From assembly GCA_902463265.1 (NCBI GenBank), contig CABQEV010000016.1, positions 1 through 53,973 on the forward strand: a DNA stretch of 53,973 nt, read 5' to 3'. This document shows, piece after piece, positions 15,646 to 24,876 of this stretch. The translations under genes and the position numbers were made by a program. Below the pieces are notes generated by a model. That model was not told the DNA's origin. It worked only from the letters and a program-made list of their open reading frames with translations, and did no database searches. Position 1 is the first letter of the stretch, and the number at the start of each line of letters is the position of its first letter. This DNA is from UMGS1889 sp900556055 (GTDB lineage: Bacteria > Bacillota > Clostridia > Oscillospirales > Ruminococcaceae).

Positions 15646-16130
15646 ATATCGTCCACTATCCTTACAGGCTCGACTATTTTCTCTTCATCTTTTTTATCAA
15701 ATATACCGAGGTGCTTTCCGAGAAGCTCCAGAGCCTTAACTTTATCATATGACGAGACCTCAGTTCCGAATTTTCCTTCTTTGATTCCCGAAATAACTTT
15801 CTTGACATCATCGGATAGGTTTTCGGTAGGTGTAAGCCTGACACTGCCGTTTTTACCCACCTTCGCAATCTCCGTGCGGTCAGTAAATGCAATAGCGGCA
15901 AGCTCTGCGATAATTTTATCGGCAGTAATTCCAGTCCGCTTTGACTGCTCAGAACGCAGTTCTGATATCCGCTTTGAAACTGAAGTTTTCTGAAGTAGTT
16001 CAGCCCCTATCCGATAAGCCGTTTTCACCGAATATCCCGCTCTGATAGCCGCCTGCGTAGCATTGAGGTCAACGAGATATTCTTCGCAAAACCTCTCCTG
16101 CTTCGGCGTAAGCTTTGCGATTTTACTCAC
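15642..16130 (-). CDS. terS: Terminase small subunit (162 aa)
   Basis: N-terminal LTPKQERFCEEYLVDLNATQAAIRAGYS is the DNA-binding motif of terminase small subunits, followed by oligomerisation helices. The start is uncertain. GTG 16130 is preferred because a farther TTG at 16175 would place a terminator-like stem inside the gene, yet the GGAGG site sits almost on top of the GTG. It lies directly upstream of terL and next to a large hairpin that may belong to the packaging site. Confidence 0.85.
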   Translation of the reverse strand: MSKIAKLTPKQERFCEEYLVDLNATQAAIRAGYSVKTAYRIGAELLQKTSVSKRISELRSEQSKRTGITADKIIAELAAIAFTDRTEIAKVGKNGSVRLTPTENLSDDVKKVISGIKEGKFGTEVSSYDKVKALELLGKHLGIFDKKDEEKIVEPVRIVDDI

Positions 16131-16144
16131 CTCCGAACATAAGA

Positions 16145-16166
16145 AAAGCGCCCCTGTCAGGACGCT
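16145..16166 (-). terminator. Terminator-like stem in the terS leader
   Basis: The minus strand has AGCG...CGCT with inner CC/GG pairs followed by TTTTCTT, just before the probable terS start. It could be an attenuator read through when late transcription is activated. The stem is short. Confidence 0.3.
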
Positions 16167-16180
16167 GAAAATCAATCTAA

Positions 16181-16252
16181 AGCGAAGCGGAACAGCCGAC
16201 AGGGAAGAAAAGGAGAAAACCCGTCGGCGGTGTTCCTTATGTGATCTTCGCT
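16181..16252. repeat. Long imperfect hairpin upstream of terS (possible packaging-site element)
   Basis: AGCGAAG at 16181 pairs with CTTCGCT at 16246-16252. Inside it GGAACA, CCGAC and GGG pair with CCC, GTCGG and TGTTCC, leaving a purine-rich loop. There is no T-run, so it is not a simple terminator. Packaging-start sites often lie next to terS. A TATACT box (16253-16258, minus strand) without a good -35 adjoins it, as expected for an activator-dependent late promoter. Confidence 0.45.
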
Positions 16253-16259
16253 AGTATAA

Positions 16260-16703
16260 TCATATCACAGAAAGAGTAGGACATTCAAGGACATGTTGCG
16301 ACAGATATTGCAAAGCATATCCGTGAAGCCTCGTGACGTGTCTGTAACAGTAGCCTGTTGATTCTGCGACCTCATCCCAGTTCTGACAATTGATGTATTT
16401 TCTCGTCAGCACATCTCGCTGTTCCTGTGCAGGTACAAGTCTGATAAGCCATTCCGCATTATTTCTGGCACTGTCCATTTTGACCTTGCATTCTTCCATC
16501 TTTTCTCGATATTCGGAAAGCTTAGCATTGTTATCATCTGATGTATTGCGCTTACTGCCTTTGCTGCCGATAGATTCATAAGAAACAGCTTTCGGAAAGG
16601 ATATCAGCTTTTTATACTCCTCATAGGTGTCCTTTGCAAGCTTGTATTCACCGGTGGCTGATGCAGCATCAAGCAGGATTTTTTTAATATCTGCTATTGT
16701 CAT
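16260..16703 (-). CDS. ArpU/sigma-70 region 4-like late transcription regulator (147 aa)
   Basis: ATG 16703 follows ACAGGAGGTTAAT. Residues about 95-140 form a helix-turn-helix like sigma-70 region 4 (LTRKYINCQNWDEVAESTGYC, then RHVTRLHGYALQYL), the layout of ArpU/DUF1492-type phage regulators. These sit just before the terminase genes and switch on late transcription. The N-terminal half is helical and charged. No promoter boxes of standard type precede terS, which fits a need for this activator. Confidence 0.7.
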   Translation of the reverse strand: MTIADIKKILLDAASATGEYKLAKDTYEEYKKLISFPKAVSYESIGSKGSKRNTSDDNNAKLSEYREKMEECKVKMDSARNNAEWLIRLVPAQEQRDVLTRKYINCQNWDEVAESTGYCYRHVTRLHGYALQYLSQHVLECPTLSVI

Positions 16704-16704
16704 A

Positions 16705-18078
16705 TTAACCTCCTGTCCTGATCTCACGAATACGTGCCTTCAACGCCTCAAGCAGCGCATTCTGTACGTCCGCCTTGCCCTCAAGAGCCGCAGCCACATC
16801 AACATCGCGCGTATCCTGGGTAATAAGCCTGTGAATGATAACCTTGTCAGTCTGACCCTGCCTGTGCAGCCGCTTGTTCGCCTGCTCGTACAGCTCCAAT
16901 GACCAGTTAAGCCCGAACCAGATTATATGATGTCCTCCTGCCTGTAAGTTAAGCCCGTATCCCGCAGATGCAGGGTGCGCAAGCAGTATATCTATCTTGC
17001 CGTCGTTCCAGTCCTGCTGATCCTTGTCGGTTTGCAGCTGCCTGACTGCAAGTGACGTTTTTCCCAGGTGTTTTAGTATTCGGGTAAGGTCATGCTGAAA
17101 GTTATAAAACACAAGTGCGTGCTGCCCGTTAAGCCCCTCGATCAGCTCGGAAAATGCATCAAGCTTTCCCGAATGGATCTCAACAACGTTCTTATCCTCG
17201 TCATATACCGCACCGTTTGCAAACTGCATCAGCTTTCCCGAAAGCACGGCAGCTGTTCCCGCATCAAGTGTGTTTTCGTCCACCTGCAGCAGCATATCAC
17301 GCTCAAAATCTTCGTATTGTTTTTTCGCTTTTGCATCGAGATAAACAGGCACATCGACCGTGATACAGTCAGGCAGAGTCAGATAGTCCGCCGCCTTCAT
17401 GGAAATGCAAATATCGGATATGGCGGATCTGATCGCTTCTTCCGCTCCTTGTTTCATCGAGTACGTTGTAAAATGCCCGCCGTGTGTTTCGCACTCGCAG
17501 TATTTCGTCCGAAAATGGGTTATCCTCTTTCCGAGACGCTCGCCCTGATCTATCAGATACACCTGCGCCCATAGATCGATAAGTCCGTTGCTCGCAGGAG
17601 TACCTGTCAGACCCACAAAACGTTTGATGTGCTGCCGAACATAGCAAAGTGATTTGAACCTCTGTGCCTTGTTGCTTTTAAAGCTCGAAAGCTCATCGAC
17701 AACGACCATATCGAAACGCCAGTTGTTGGCATCATATTCGACCAGCCACGGAACGTTCTCCCGGTTTATGACATAAACATCTGCGGGTGTATTCAACGCC
17801 CGTATGCGCTGCTGCACGGTTCCGATGATCTTCATTATCCGCAGATGCTTTAAGTGATCCCACTTCTGCGCTTCGGTGCTCCATGTCGATTCTGCGACTT
17901 TTTTCGGCGCAATCACAAGCACCTTGCCGACCTCAAATCTGCCGTAAATAAGCTCATTCACCGCCGTCAGCGTGATGACCGTTTTTCCAAGACCCATATC
18001 AAGCAGCAGCCCGAGACTGCGATCAGAAATAATCCTGTCAGTGCAGTATTTCTGATAATCATGGGGTGTGTATTTCAT
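16705..18078 (-). CDS. SNF2-family DNA helicase/ATPase (457 aa)
   Basis: Phage replication-module helicase. Motif I is LLDMGLGKTVIT, motif II VVDELSSFKS (DELS in place of DEAH), motif III LTGTPASNG, and the C-terminal motifs are HPASAGYGLNLQAGGHHIIW and EQANKRLHRQGQTD. The ATG at 18078 has AAAGGAG seven bases upstream; a TTG two codons earlier is less likely. It overlaps the VRR-NUC gene. Proteins of this kind likely move on double-stranded DNA during replication or recombination. Confidence 0.9.
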   Translation of the reverse strand: MKYTPHDYQKYCTDRIISDRSLGLLLDMGLGKTVITLTAVNELIYGRFEVGKVLVIAPKKVAESTWSTEAQKWDHLKHLRIMKIIGTVQQRIRALNTPADVYVINRENVPWLVEYDANNWRFDMVVVDELSSFKSNKAQRFKSLCYVRQHIKRFVGLTGTPASNGLIDLWAQVYLIDQGERLGKRITHFRTKYCECETHGGHFTTYSMKQGAEEAIRSAISDICISMKAADYLTLPDCITVDVPVYLDAKAKKQYEDFERDMLLQVDENTLDAGTAAVLSGKLMQFANGAVYDEDKNVVEIHSGKLDAFSELIEGLNGQHALVFYNFQHDLTRILKHLGKTSLAVRQLQTDKDQQDWNDGKIDILLAHPASAGYGLNLQAGGHHIIWFGLNWSLELYEQANKRLHRQGQTDKVIIHRLITQDTRDVDVAAALEGKADVQNALLEALKARIREIRTGG

Positions 18079-18370
18079 TGCCAAGCTCCTTTCCGATCTC
18101 TGATAAAAACTGCCCGACCTTTTCCTCGGAATTCAGAACATAGACCCGATGTTTCATTCGGCGAAGTTCTTCGATCCTGTGCAGCTGCTGCTTTGACAAT
18201 GCACCTTTCTGTGATTTCAGCTCTGCGAAAACGACCGTGCCGTTTGGGAGACAAACTATCCTGTCAGGCACCCCGCTGATACCGGGCGATACAAACTTGT
18301 ACGCCCTGCCGCCGAGAGCCTTTATTCCGTCGCACAGCTTTTTCTCAATTCTGCTTTCGGGTTTTCCCAT
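18059..18370 (-). CDS. VRR-NUC domain nuclease (103 aa)
   Basis: A compact PD-(D/E)XK-type nuclease of the VRR-NUC family. The pattern ESRIEKKLCDGIKALGG, SPGISGVPDRIV, VVFAELKSQKG contains the catalytic D and E-x-K residues. Stand-alone VRR-NUC proteins are common in phages beside SNF2-like helicases and can cut structured DNA. The length is standard. The gene overlaps the helicase start by 20 bases. Confidence 0.9.
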   Translation of the reverse strand: MGKPESRIEKKLCDGIKALGGRAYKFVSPGISGVPDRIVCLPNGTVVFAELKSQKGALSKQQLHRIEELRRMKHRVYVLNSEEKVGQFLSEIGKELGNEIHTP

Positions 18371-18487
18371 CTTTGCATCTCACTCCTTGTTACTTCCTCG
18401 CGCGCGCGTATACATATACGCAATCAGGCGTATTAGGCGTTGCGTGTTCTCTCTGCGCCCTCTATTTATTCTTTTTATATATAATTT

Positions 18488-18631
18488 AAAGTTACAAAGT
18501 TACAAAATGTATCTAAATCCCATACCTACGCCGTTTGCGCCCGTAACTTTGACCGTAACTTTCTGTAACTTTGGTAACTTTGCTGTAACTTTGAACCCTC
18601 AAAAGTTACCAAAGTTACAGCACAAAGTTAC
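18488..18631. repeat. Array of ten AAAGTTAC/GTAACTTT repeats
   Basis: Within the only sizeable gap of the replication module (18371-18627) the octamer AAAGTTAC occurs at 18488, 18496, 18602, 18611 and 18624, and its inverse GTAACTTT at 18543, 18555, 18565, 18574 and 18585. The copies form blocks of two, five and three in alternating orientation, spaced mostly 8-12 bases apart. The last copy runs into the 3' end of the primase-helicase gene. Iteron-like arrays of this kind can be replication origins or operators. An AT-rich run lies just upstream (18470-18490). Confidence 0.85.
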
Positions 18632-21021
18632 AGCTTTTCTGAGCGTATAAACCCTTTTTGCACCCCGTATTCTGCGCCGAATCTTATAGCTTTTTGGGGT
18701 TTATCCCAGCCGGAGATCCTCTGAAGAATGCAGTTTATTTCGATCGAATCGCTTCGGCGCATAGTCCTCATATCCCCCCCGAAGCACTCGCACCATATCT
18801 CCGCAGCGCATATCTTTTCACGGGCGACCCTTTTGATATCTTCTTTCGCAGCATCCGCCTGCCAGTACATACGCCGCTGCGCTATTGACCGCTTATCCCA
18901 ATCGGGCAGTATCTCACGGGCAACAAACTCACGGATAACACCCTCCTTGGAACTCTGCTCGGAGTGCGCTTCCTGCACCGCTTCCGCAAGATCAAGAGCC
19001 TCGCCGGTAAGATACAGTCTTTCGCCCAGCTGCCATGCCATGAGCGCCTCCGCCCATATCTGCGGCACAGCTTCGGGGAGATCTCTGAATACACTTTTAG
19101 TCGGCGCATTGACCCCACAGTCCACGGGCCAGAAACGGCGGTTTCCCGTCTTGTCTTTGAGAAATTCGGATTCGTTTGTAGTGCCGAAAAATACGCATCT
19201 TCTGGGATATATACCCGTTCTGCGCCCATAGGGTTCACGGAAAATATCTTCGACCTTTGATAAAAACTGCTTTACCGCATTTGTTTCCGCACGGTTCAGA
19301 CCGTTAAGCTCACCGACCTCATTTATCCAAACGCCCTGCAGCATTTCGCAGGCTTCTTTGCCTTCGAAGGTAGATAGGCTGTCCGAGAACCAACGTCCGC
19401 CAAGCATACGCAGCAGCGTACTTTTACCTATGCCCTGCGGACCCGCAAGTATAGGCATAGTGTCGTATTTCACACCGGGCAGCATTACTCTTGCAACCGC
19501 CGCCGCAAGCGATTTTCTCGCAACAGCTCTCGTGTATACATTGTCCTCCGCACCGAGGTAATCTATGAGCAGGGTATCAAGCCGAGGCACGCCGTCCCAA
19601 GTCGGCAGCGAGGTCAGATAGTCCTTGACGGCATTGTATGAATGCTTGTGGCACGCAAGCGAAAATGCATCAAGAATACGCTTTTCGCCCGTTATACGGT
19701 ACGCCTTTTCGAGGTAGTGACGTAATCCCGCATCGTCATTGTCAGTCCAGATACGAGGCTCAGAGCTGCCGTCCCACGGAAGAACTCCAAGGGCGTAAAC
19801 TCTGTTGCTGAATTCTTCGTAGACGATCCTGTTTTTCAGCAGCGGATCGTTATCGAGTATGATAAGCACGTTGTCCGTTGTTTTAGCAGCACCGCCCGTT
19901 GTTGTCGATACCTCAAGCATAGTTATCCAGTTTTCGATACCGTCTGAAGTCTCAGCACCGAATGTCTCGACCGCCTGCCTGTACCGCTCCGTATTGAGCA
20001 GCGCAGCAACAGCCTTGTCAGCAGCCGCAAAACGGCACATCTCAACATAGGACGGCAGCTTGTTAGTCGGCGTATCAGGCTTTGCGTCATCGTCCATGCC
20101 GCCGAACAAATGCAGCCTTGCAAGGTCAAAAGCATTGCAGAGCTTACCGCCTGCGGGATCGGTCGCATGATGTGAATAGAGGAACTGACCATCATTGTAA
20201 ACGACTGCACCGCCCGTTGTCGAGCCGCCCGAATAGGTGAATCGTCCGTCTGTTCCGCACGGCGTATACACATCGGGAATGATCTCGCAGATCACCCTGT
20301 AAACGTCATATGTCTTGCAAAATGCACCGACAATGCCGCTTTTCGCTGTCGGATCTGCCTGCTTCGCTCCGCGGGGTATCTTCGGAGCCGAAACGCCTTT
20401 CCACTCGGTAACATTGCGCCAGTCGGTATATAGAGCAAGCACACCGTCAACGTCTATGAACGGCTTGTCGGCGTATTCGCATATGTATCGGCTGTCCGAT
20501 GAGCAGGACGGCCAGTACATGAGCCTTGATGCCTCAAATGTGGACGGATCGCACATCTCCATGCCGATGAATTCCGCAAGCTTGCGTGCAAGCGGCTCAT
20601 ACTCATCGGCGGAACAGGTGCGGTTCAACGGGATAAGCACTCTCAGGCGGGGAGCGGCATCACAGTGCTTGCGGGTGCTGTATACGCAATAGCCGAAACC
20701 CAAGCCGTCTATTTTGCGAAGCACATCGTCCGCAGCTCCTGCCTGAATGCTGTCAAGGTCAAGAGTAACAAGATCACGCCCACTGACAGCATCGGCTTTA
20801 CGCCTGCTGCCTTTAAGAGTACCGCCCACAAATCCGCCGACGTCCTTCAGATCGTCCTGCTTGGACTTAGGCAGCGCAAAGTATTCCGCAAGGGTTTCGG
20901 TGCTCCTGCTTGGCGTGCGGAGCTTTTCGCACATCTCTGACCACATTATCTCCTGGGGGATCCAACTGACAGCTTTTCTGCCCGATCCGACCGTGATGTT
21001 TAAAAGTTTATCATTGAGCAT
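18628..21021 (-). CDS. VapE/VirE-type primase-helicase (797 aa)
   Basis: Replication protein with two parts. The N-terminal part (residues about 60-180) has primase-polymerase-like motifs: VTLDLDS and YSTRKH followed by PRLRVLIPL. The C-terminal VirE region is a superfamily 3-like ATPase with Walker A GPQGIGKSTLLRML (about residue 526), the Walker B-like WINEVGELNG, and the KDKTGNRRFWPV motif near the arginine finger. Length and neighbours (family A polymerase before, SNF2 and VRR-NUC after) match many Clostridia prophages. It probably primes and unwinds at the phage origin. Confidence 0.9.
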   Translation of the reverse strand: MLNDKLLNITVGSGRKAVSWIPQEIMWSEMCEKLRTPSRSTETLAEYFALPKSKQDDLKDVGGFVGGTLKGSRRKADAVSGRDLVTLDLDSIQAGAADDVLRKIDGLGFGYCVYSTRKHCDAAPRLRVLIPLNRTCSADEYEPLARKLAEFIGMEMCDPSTFEASRLMYWPSCSSDSRYICEYADKPFIDVDGVLALYTDWRNVTEWKGVSAPKIPRGAKQADPTAKSGIVGAFCKTYDVYRVICEIIPDVYTPCGTDGRFTYSGGSTTGGAVVYNDGQFLYSHHATDPAGGKLCNAFDLARLHLFGGMDDDAKPDTPTNKLPSYVEMCRFAAADKAVAALLNTERYRQAVETFGAETSDGIENWITMLEVSTTTGGAAKTTDNVLIILDNDPLLKNRIVYEEFSNRVYALGVLPWDGSSEPRIWTDNDDAGLRHYLEKAYRITGEKRILDAFSLACHKHSYNAVKDYLTSLPTWDGVPRLDTLLIDYLGAEDNVYTRAVARKSLAAAVARVMLPGVKYDTMPILAGPQGIGKSTLLRMLGGRWFSDSLSTFEGKEACEMLQGVWINEVGELNGLNRAETNAVKQFLSKVEDIFREPYGRRTGIYPRRCVFFGTTNESEFLKDKTGNRRFWPVDCGVNAPTKSVFRDLPEAVPQIWAEALMAWQLGERLYLTGEALDLAEAVQEAHSEQSSKEGVIREFVAREILPDWDKRSIAQRRMYWQADAAKEDIKRVAREKICAAEIWCECFGGDMRTMRRSDSIEINCILQRISGWDKPQKAIRFGAEYGVQKGFIRSEKL

Positions 21022-21038
21022 ATTTGCCCCCCCGATAG

Positions 21039-23039
21039 TTATTCTTTCTTATAGTAGTCTCCGACAAATCCGTCAGCATTGAGTATCAGACCGGGAGCCC
21101 ACGGTATAGGCTGCTTCATGAGATCGCACAGAGCACCAAGGTCGGCTTTGTCAGCGGGACAGTCAACGACCGCTTCGTCGTGTATATGCATGACCGTCTT
21201 ATATCCCGCCTTGTCAAGCCGATCAAGCGTAACAGCAAGGCAGTCACGGGCGATAGCCTGTACTACATTTTCGGTCAGCTTTCCGCCATATGTTGACAGC
21301 CGACCCCACTTTTTTGAGTTGCCGTCCTGCCCCATGTAATGGACAGCAGGTTTCCCGAAGTTATTTTCCGCTATCGTCGGAAACGGGTAAAACATTTTCC
21401 TGCCGCTCGGAAGCGTGATCGTCATGAACTGCGATCCCGAAACAGGATCAAACTCGTAACGGAACGTCAGGCATTTTACAACGTTCGGACGGAAATTTGT
21501 GACCGTATCAAGAGCAGCCTGTTCCATCGCAAACCACAGATCTTTTATCCTTGGATTTGCTGCCCGCCACGCTGAGACAATTTCGGGCAGCTCCTCTTCA
21601 GGGAGACCCATCGACAGAGCTCCCATGTTTATCAGCGCACCGACAGAGCCTTGGTAACCGAGAGCCAACTCGGCAACTTTGCCCTTTGCCCTGAGTGCAT
21701 ATTCGGGATTGCCCTTTTTTATGCGCTCGATCGGGACGTGGAACATCTGCGATGCTGAGGCTTCATATATTTTTCCGTGCGTTGCGAATACCTCCTGCCG
21801 CCAGCTTTCACCCGCAAGCCATGCGATAACACGGGCTTCGATAGCCGAGAAATCAGCCACTGCGAATTTATTGCCATCAGACGGGATAAACGCAGTGCGT
21901 ATCAGCTGCGAAAGGGTGTCGGATACGCTGCCATAGGTGTACTGCAGCATGAAAGCATTATTTTCTTTGGCAAATTCACGGGCGACAGAAAGGTTTTCTA
22001 TGTACGTTCTCGGGAGGTTCTGCACCTGTATCAGCCGCCCCGCCCATCTGCCTGTGCGGTTTGCGCCGTAAAATTGGATAAGCCCTCTCGCCCTGCCGTC
22101 GGCGCAGACAGCGTTTTCCATGGCGGTATATTTTTTCACGGAAGATTTTGAAAGCTCCTGCCGCAGCTGCAGAACACGCCTTACATTTTCCTGTGGAATG
22201 CCCTTATCGAGCATATCGGATACGGTTGCTTTGCTGAGATTTTCGACTTCGGTATCTGTTTCGGATTCGAGCCATTTTTTCAGCTGCGAAACGGATTTAG
22301 GATTATCAAGCCCCGTGATCCTGACAGCCTCATTGGTCAGCTCCGCATTGATCTTGTCGGCGCAGCATATCGCCCCGCTTACAAGCTCAAGATCGAGCCG
22401 TACTCCGTAAGCGTTTATCCGCTGATCAAGCTCCCATTGAAGCTGTACATCGGCGGGGACGGGAAACGCAGACAGCATATTGTCAACCGCCATTTCCGTA
22501 ACAACGTCCTGCACGCAGTAGGTCTTGAACAGATCCCATTTTTCGGGCGCATGACGCGGGAGATTTCTCGCCCTATTGCCATTCGCCGATGATGGCTTAC
22601 ACGGCTTGCAAAAATAGTTTATCAGAGCTTTGCCGATACCCATCTTCTTTTTATCCTGCGGCAGACCGAGTGCATCGCCCACGGCGGCAAGACCGCCGGG
22701 GAAACCGCAGTACAATCCATGCAGCATAGTGCAGTGCCATTTTGACAGCCACTGCGCCCTCTGATCCTCCGATAAACCGAAATGCTTTGAAAGGCAGTAC
22801 CATTCAAAGGCGGCGTTGTATGCGTGCAATATGCAGTCGGGCGAGAACATCAGGTGGATTATGTATCCTGAGATAGATTCCCCCGCAGTCAGATCCACGA
22901 TGCGCACGGGAGCATTATCAAGGCTGTAAGCAAAGAGAAGAATCTCGAAATCATCGGACTGCACATATTTGTACAGTCCGGATTTCTTAATATCTACGCT
23001 CGAATAGGTCTCAATATCGATCGAGATATTGTGTAACAT
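21039..23039 (-). CDS. Phage DNA polymerase I family A (666 aa)
   Basis: The N-terminal 3'-5' exonuclease is marked by ISIDIETYS and the later YCVQDVVTEM. The polymerase part has motif A FAVADFSAIEARV (about residue 393), motif B-like KGKVAELALGYQGS, and motif C HIHDEAVVD (about residue 617). No 5' nuclease domain is present, as expected for phage enzymes. It starts 12 bases past the DUF2815 gene stop. It should copy the phage genome with the primase-helicase downstream. Confidence 0.95.
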   Translation of the reverse strand: MLHNISIDIETYSSVDIKKSGLYKYVQSDDFEILLFAYSLDNAPVRIVDLTAGESISGYIIHLMFSPDCILHAYNAAFEWYCLSKHFGLSEDQRAQWLSKWHCTMLHGLYCGFPGGLAAVGDALGLPQDKKKMGIGKALINYFCKPCKPSSANGNRARNLPRHAPEKWDLFKTYCVQDVVTEMAVDNMLSAFPVPADVQLQWELDQRINAYGVRLDLELVSGAICCADKINAELTNEAVRITGLDNPKSVSQLKKWLESETDTEVENLSKATVSDMLDKGIPQENVRRVLQLRQELSKSSVKKYTAMENAVCADGRARGLIQFYGANRTGRWAGRLIQVQNLPRTYIENLSVAREFAKENNAFMLQYTYGSVSDTLSQLIRTAFIPSDGNKFAVADFSAIEARVIAWLAGESWRQEVFATHGKIYEASASQMFHVPIERIKKGNPEYALRAKGKVAELALGYQGSVGALINMGALSMGLPEEELPEIVSAWRAANPRIKDLWFAMEQAALDTVTNFRPNVVKCLTFRYEFDPVSGSQFMTITLPSGRKMFYPFPTIAENNFGKPAVHYMGQDGNSKKWGRLSTYGGKLTENVVQAIARDCLAVTLDRLDKAGYKTVMHIHDEAVVDCPADKADLGALCDLMKQPIPWAPGLILNADGFVGDYYKKE

Positions 23040-23050
23040 AATATCTCACC

Positions 23051-23722
23051 TCAGAACGGAGCGGGAGACCCGCCGCCGATCTGAAAAGGATCAAAGCTCT
23101 GGGGATAAACAGGGGCATTCTGCGGCTGCTGCGGATAAGCCTGCTGAACGGGCTGCTGATACTGCGGCTGCTGCGGAGCTGTCCCCATCGGCGCACCGAA
23201 AGCTTCCGCTGCGGAGACCCTTCCGCCCAAAGGTTCACCGTCTTCAAGCTTCTGCACCGCCTGAAGTCCGATCCCTACGCCCCTCTTACCGTTTGAGTTG
23301 TACGGGAAGAAGTTGACGCATACACGGGCATAGCAGCCGCTGTAAATATCAGTCTGATTGATAATGGGGTTAAGGTTAACATCAACGACCTGAGGGGGCT
23401 GCTTGCTTGACGCCGTGAATACCCAGTGACCCTTACACTCATCCCCGAACGGCTCGCCATTCGGGCGGACACCGTCGCCATCGTGTACGGCTGTTGAAAC
23501 AACGGGGGGCATAGCACCGTTCCAGCACTTGGACACGCCCTGCTGCTTTGCGGCTGTGATAGCTGCGTCAATACGCTGCTTCGTTGCGTAATCAGACTTC
23601 GGCACGAGGACGGTAACGGAATACTTCGCTTCCTGTCCGGGATTGTTTGCATGTGGCTCAAAAAGGTGGGTGAATGAGAGCCTTGCACGGTCGGTTGTTA
23701 CAGTTGTTGCGGTCATAGCCAT
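23051..23722 (-). CDS. DUF2815 protein, single-strand-DNA-binding-like (223 aa)
   Basis: Begins MAMTATTVTTDRARLSF after GGAGGAAAATAATT. Family features are the SVTVLVPKSD segment, CWNGAMPPVV, RPNGEPFGDECKGHWVF and the SGCYARVCVNFFPYNSNGKRG block, an OB-fold-like beta layout. The last 45 residues are rich in glutamine, proline and tyrosine and end FDPFQIGGGSPAPF, much like the acidic/disordered tails of SSB proteins. Position between a nuclease and a polymerase supports a role as phage SSB. Confidence 0.85.
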   Translation of the reverse strand: MAMTATTVTTDRARLSFTHLFEPHANNPGQEAKYSVTVLVPKSDYATKQRIDAAITAAKQQGVSKCWNGAMPPVVSTAVHDGDGVRPNGEPFGDECKGHWVFTASSKQPPQVVDVNLNPIINQTDIYSGCYARVCVNFFPYNSNGKRGVGIGLQAVQKLEDGEPLGGRVSAAEAFGAPMGTAPQQPQYQQPVQQAYPQQPQNAPVYPQSFDPFQIGGGSPAPF

Positions 23723-23724
23723 AA

Positions 23725-24876
23725 TTATTTTCCTCCAAACATTTCTTTGACATCGGGTTTAAATTCTTTTCTCTTATCATCGGCAGGCGCAAGAGTGGGT
23801 TTGCCCTGCGGTTTTATGATCTTATCGCCGATAAGTTCATCGAGTTTTTTCTTGGTGACGAGCTTTTCGAGGTCGGTAAGCCCGATCGGCTTGCGTTCAT
23901 AAAGCAGTGATTCGTCATAGCCGTTTGATTTAAGTACATCAAACGCACTGTCGATATCGGATATGCTGCGGTTGCTTCTGCCCTCGACGGCCTTCCACCC
24001 AGCTATATCGGTTCCCGTAAGGATAGCATTCAGCGCATACTCCTCAAGATCGGATACCCAGTTTTTTAACGTCTGAGCCCGTGTGAGGACTTCGCCTATC
24101 TCTGCATCGGTGAGCAGCTCCTTAGGCACTTTTGCGTCGTCTTCGAGGGCAAAAAAGCTTTCGGTCCTTGCTCTGCAGGCCGCCTTCGCTTTGCAGAAAC
24201 GGCACCAATCGCCGCACTTGAATTCGCCCTCGCCGTTGTATGCCTGTTCCGCTATGGGTTTTATACTGTCTCCCCATGCGGTAAGGTCGGCGCAGCTGAT
24301 CTCCCGCGATGAGATACCGTCAGAAACACGGGGCTGCACGATATGCAGGAACACATTCTGTATATCATACAAGAAGTTATATTCTGCGACAGCACCCAGG
24401 GCATAAAGCATAAGCTGCGGATTATTCTCTGCGCTTACGGGCACGCCTTTGCCATATTTAAAGTCAATGATATGCAGATCATTTTTACATATCAGCACAG
24501 CGTCACTTGTGCCGAAGCCGTCCTTTGCGATGTGGGAATAATTCAGCTGCTTTTCGATCACAACATATGGCTTAGTTTTGTTGTACCTGTGTGCGATCGA
24601 AAGTATGTAGTCAAGATAATCATCAGTATAGCCGTCCATTTCTGCGTTATATGCAGGATCAGCCTTTATGGCGTCAAAAGCCTTTGTATACTTGGACTTA
24701 GGCATGACTTCAAATTTACGTCTGAGTTTGAGCTCAGCAAGCGCATGAGCAAGAGTTCCCTCGGCGGCATATTCACTCGGCTTGTCCGGCATGCCCTCGG
24801 TCAGTCTTACTGAGGGCGGGCAATTTATCCAACGCTTAGCCGCCGATGCCGATAAAAGAGCGTGTACGTCGGGCAT
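23725..24876 (-). CDS. DUF2800 PD-(D/E)XK nuclease with iron-sulfur cysteine set (383 aa)
   Basis: The N-terminus (HALLSASAAKRWINCPPSVRL) and the HIIDFKYGKGVPVSAENNPQ motif, with D and K in nuclease positions, mark the DUF2800 family related to Cas4/AddB/RecB nucleases. Cysteines C33, the GDWCRFCKAKAAC cluster near residue 235 and the following R are placed as in 4Fe-4S-containing nucleases. The start overlaps the previous stop (TAATG). It probably processes DNA ends in recombination-dependent replication. Confidence 0.85.
   Translation of the reverse strand: MPDVHALLSASAAKRWINCPPSVRLTEGMPDKPSEYAAEGTLAHALAELKLRRKFEVMPKSKYTKAFDAIKADPAYNAEMDGYTDDYLDYILSIAHRYNKTKPYVVIEKQLNYSHIAKDGFGTSDAVLICKNDLHIIDFKYGKGVPVSAENNPQLMLYALGAVAEYNFLYDIQNVFLHIVQPRVSDGISSREISCADLTAWGDSIKPIAEQAYNGEGEFKCGDWCRFCKAKAACRARTESFFALEDDAKVPKELLTDAEIGEVLTRAQTLKNWVSDLEEYALNAILTGTDIAGWKAVEGRSNRSISDIDSAFDVLKSNGYDESLLYERKPIGLTDLEKLVTKKKLDELIGDKIIKPQGKPTLAPADDKRKEFKPDVKEMFGGK

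Noticed and set aside
18481..18640. GTAACTTT array as a CRISPR
   Set aside because: The unit is only 8 bases with very short, irregular spacing and both orientations; no spacers and no cas genes.
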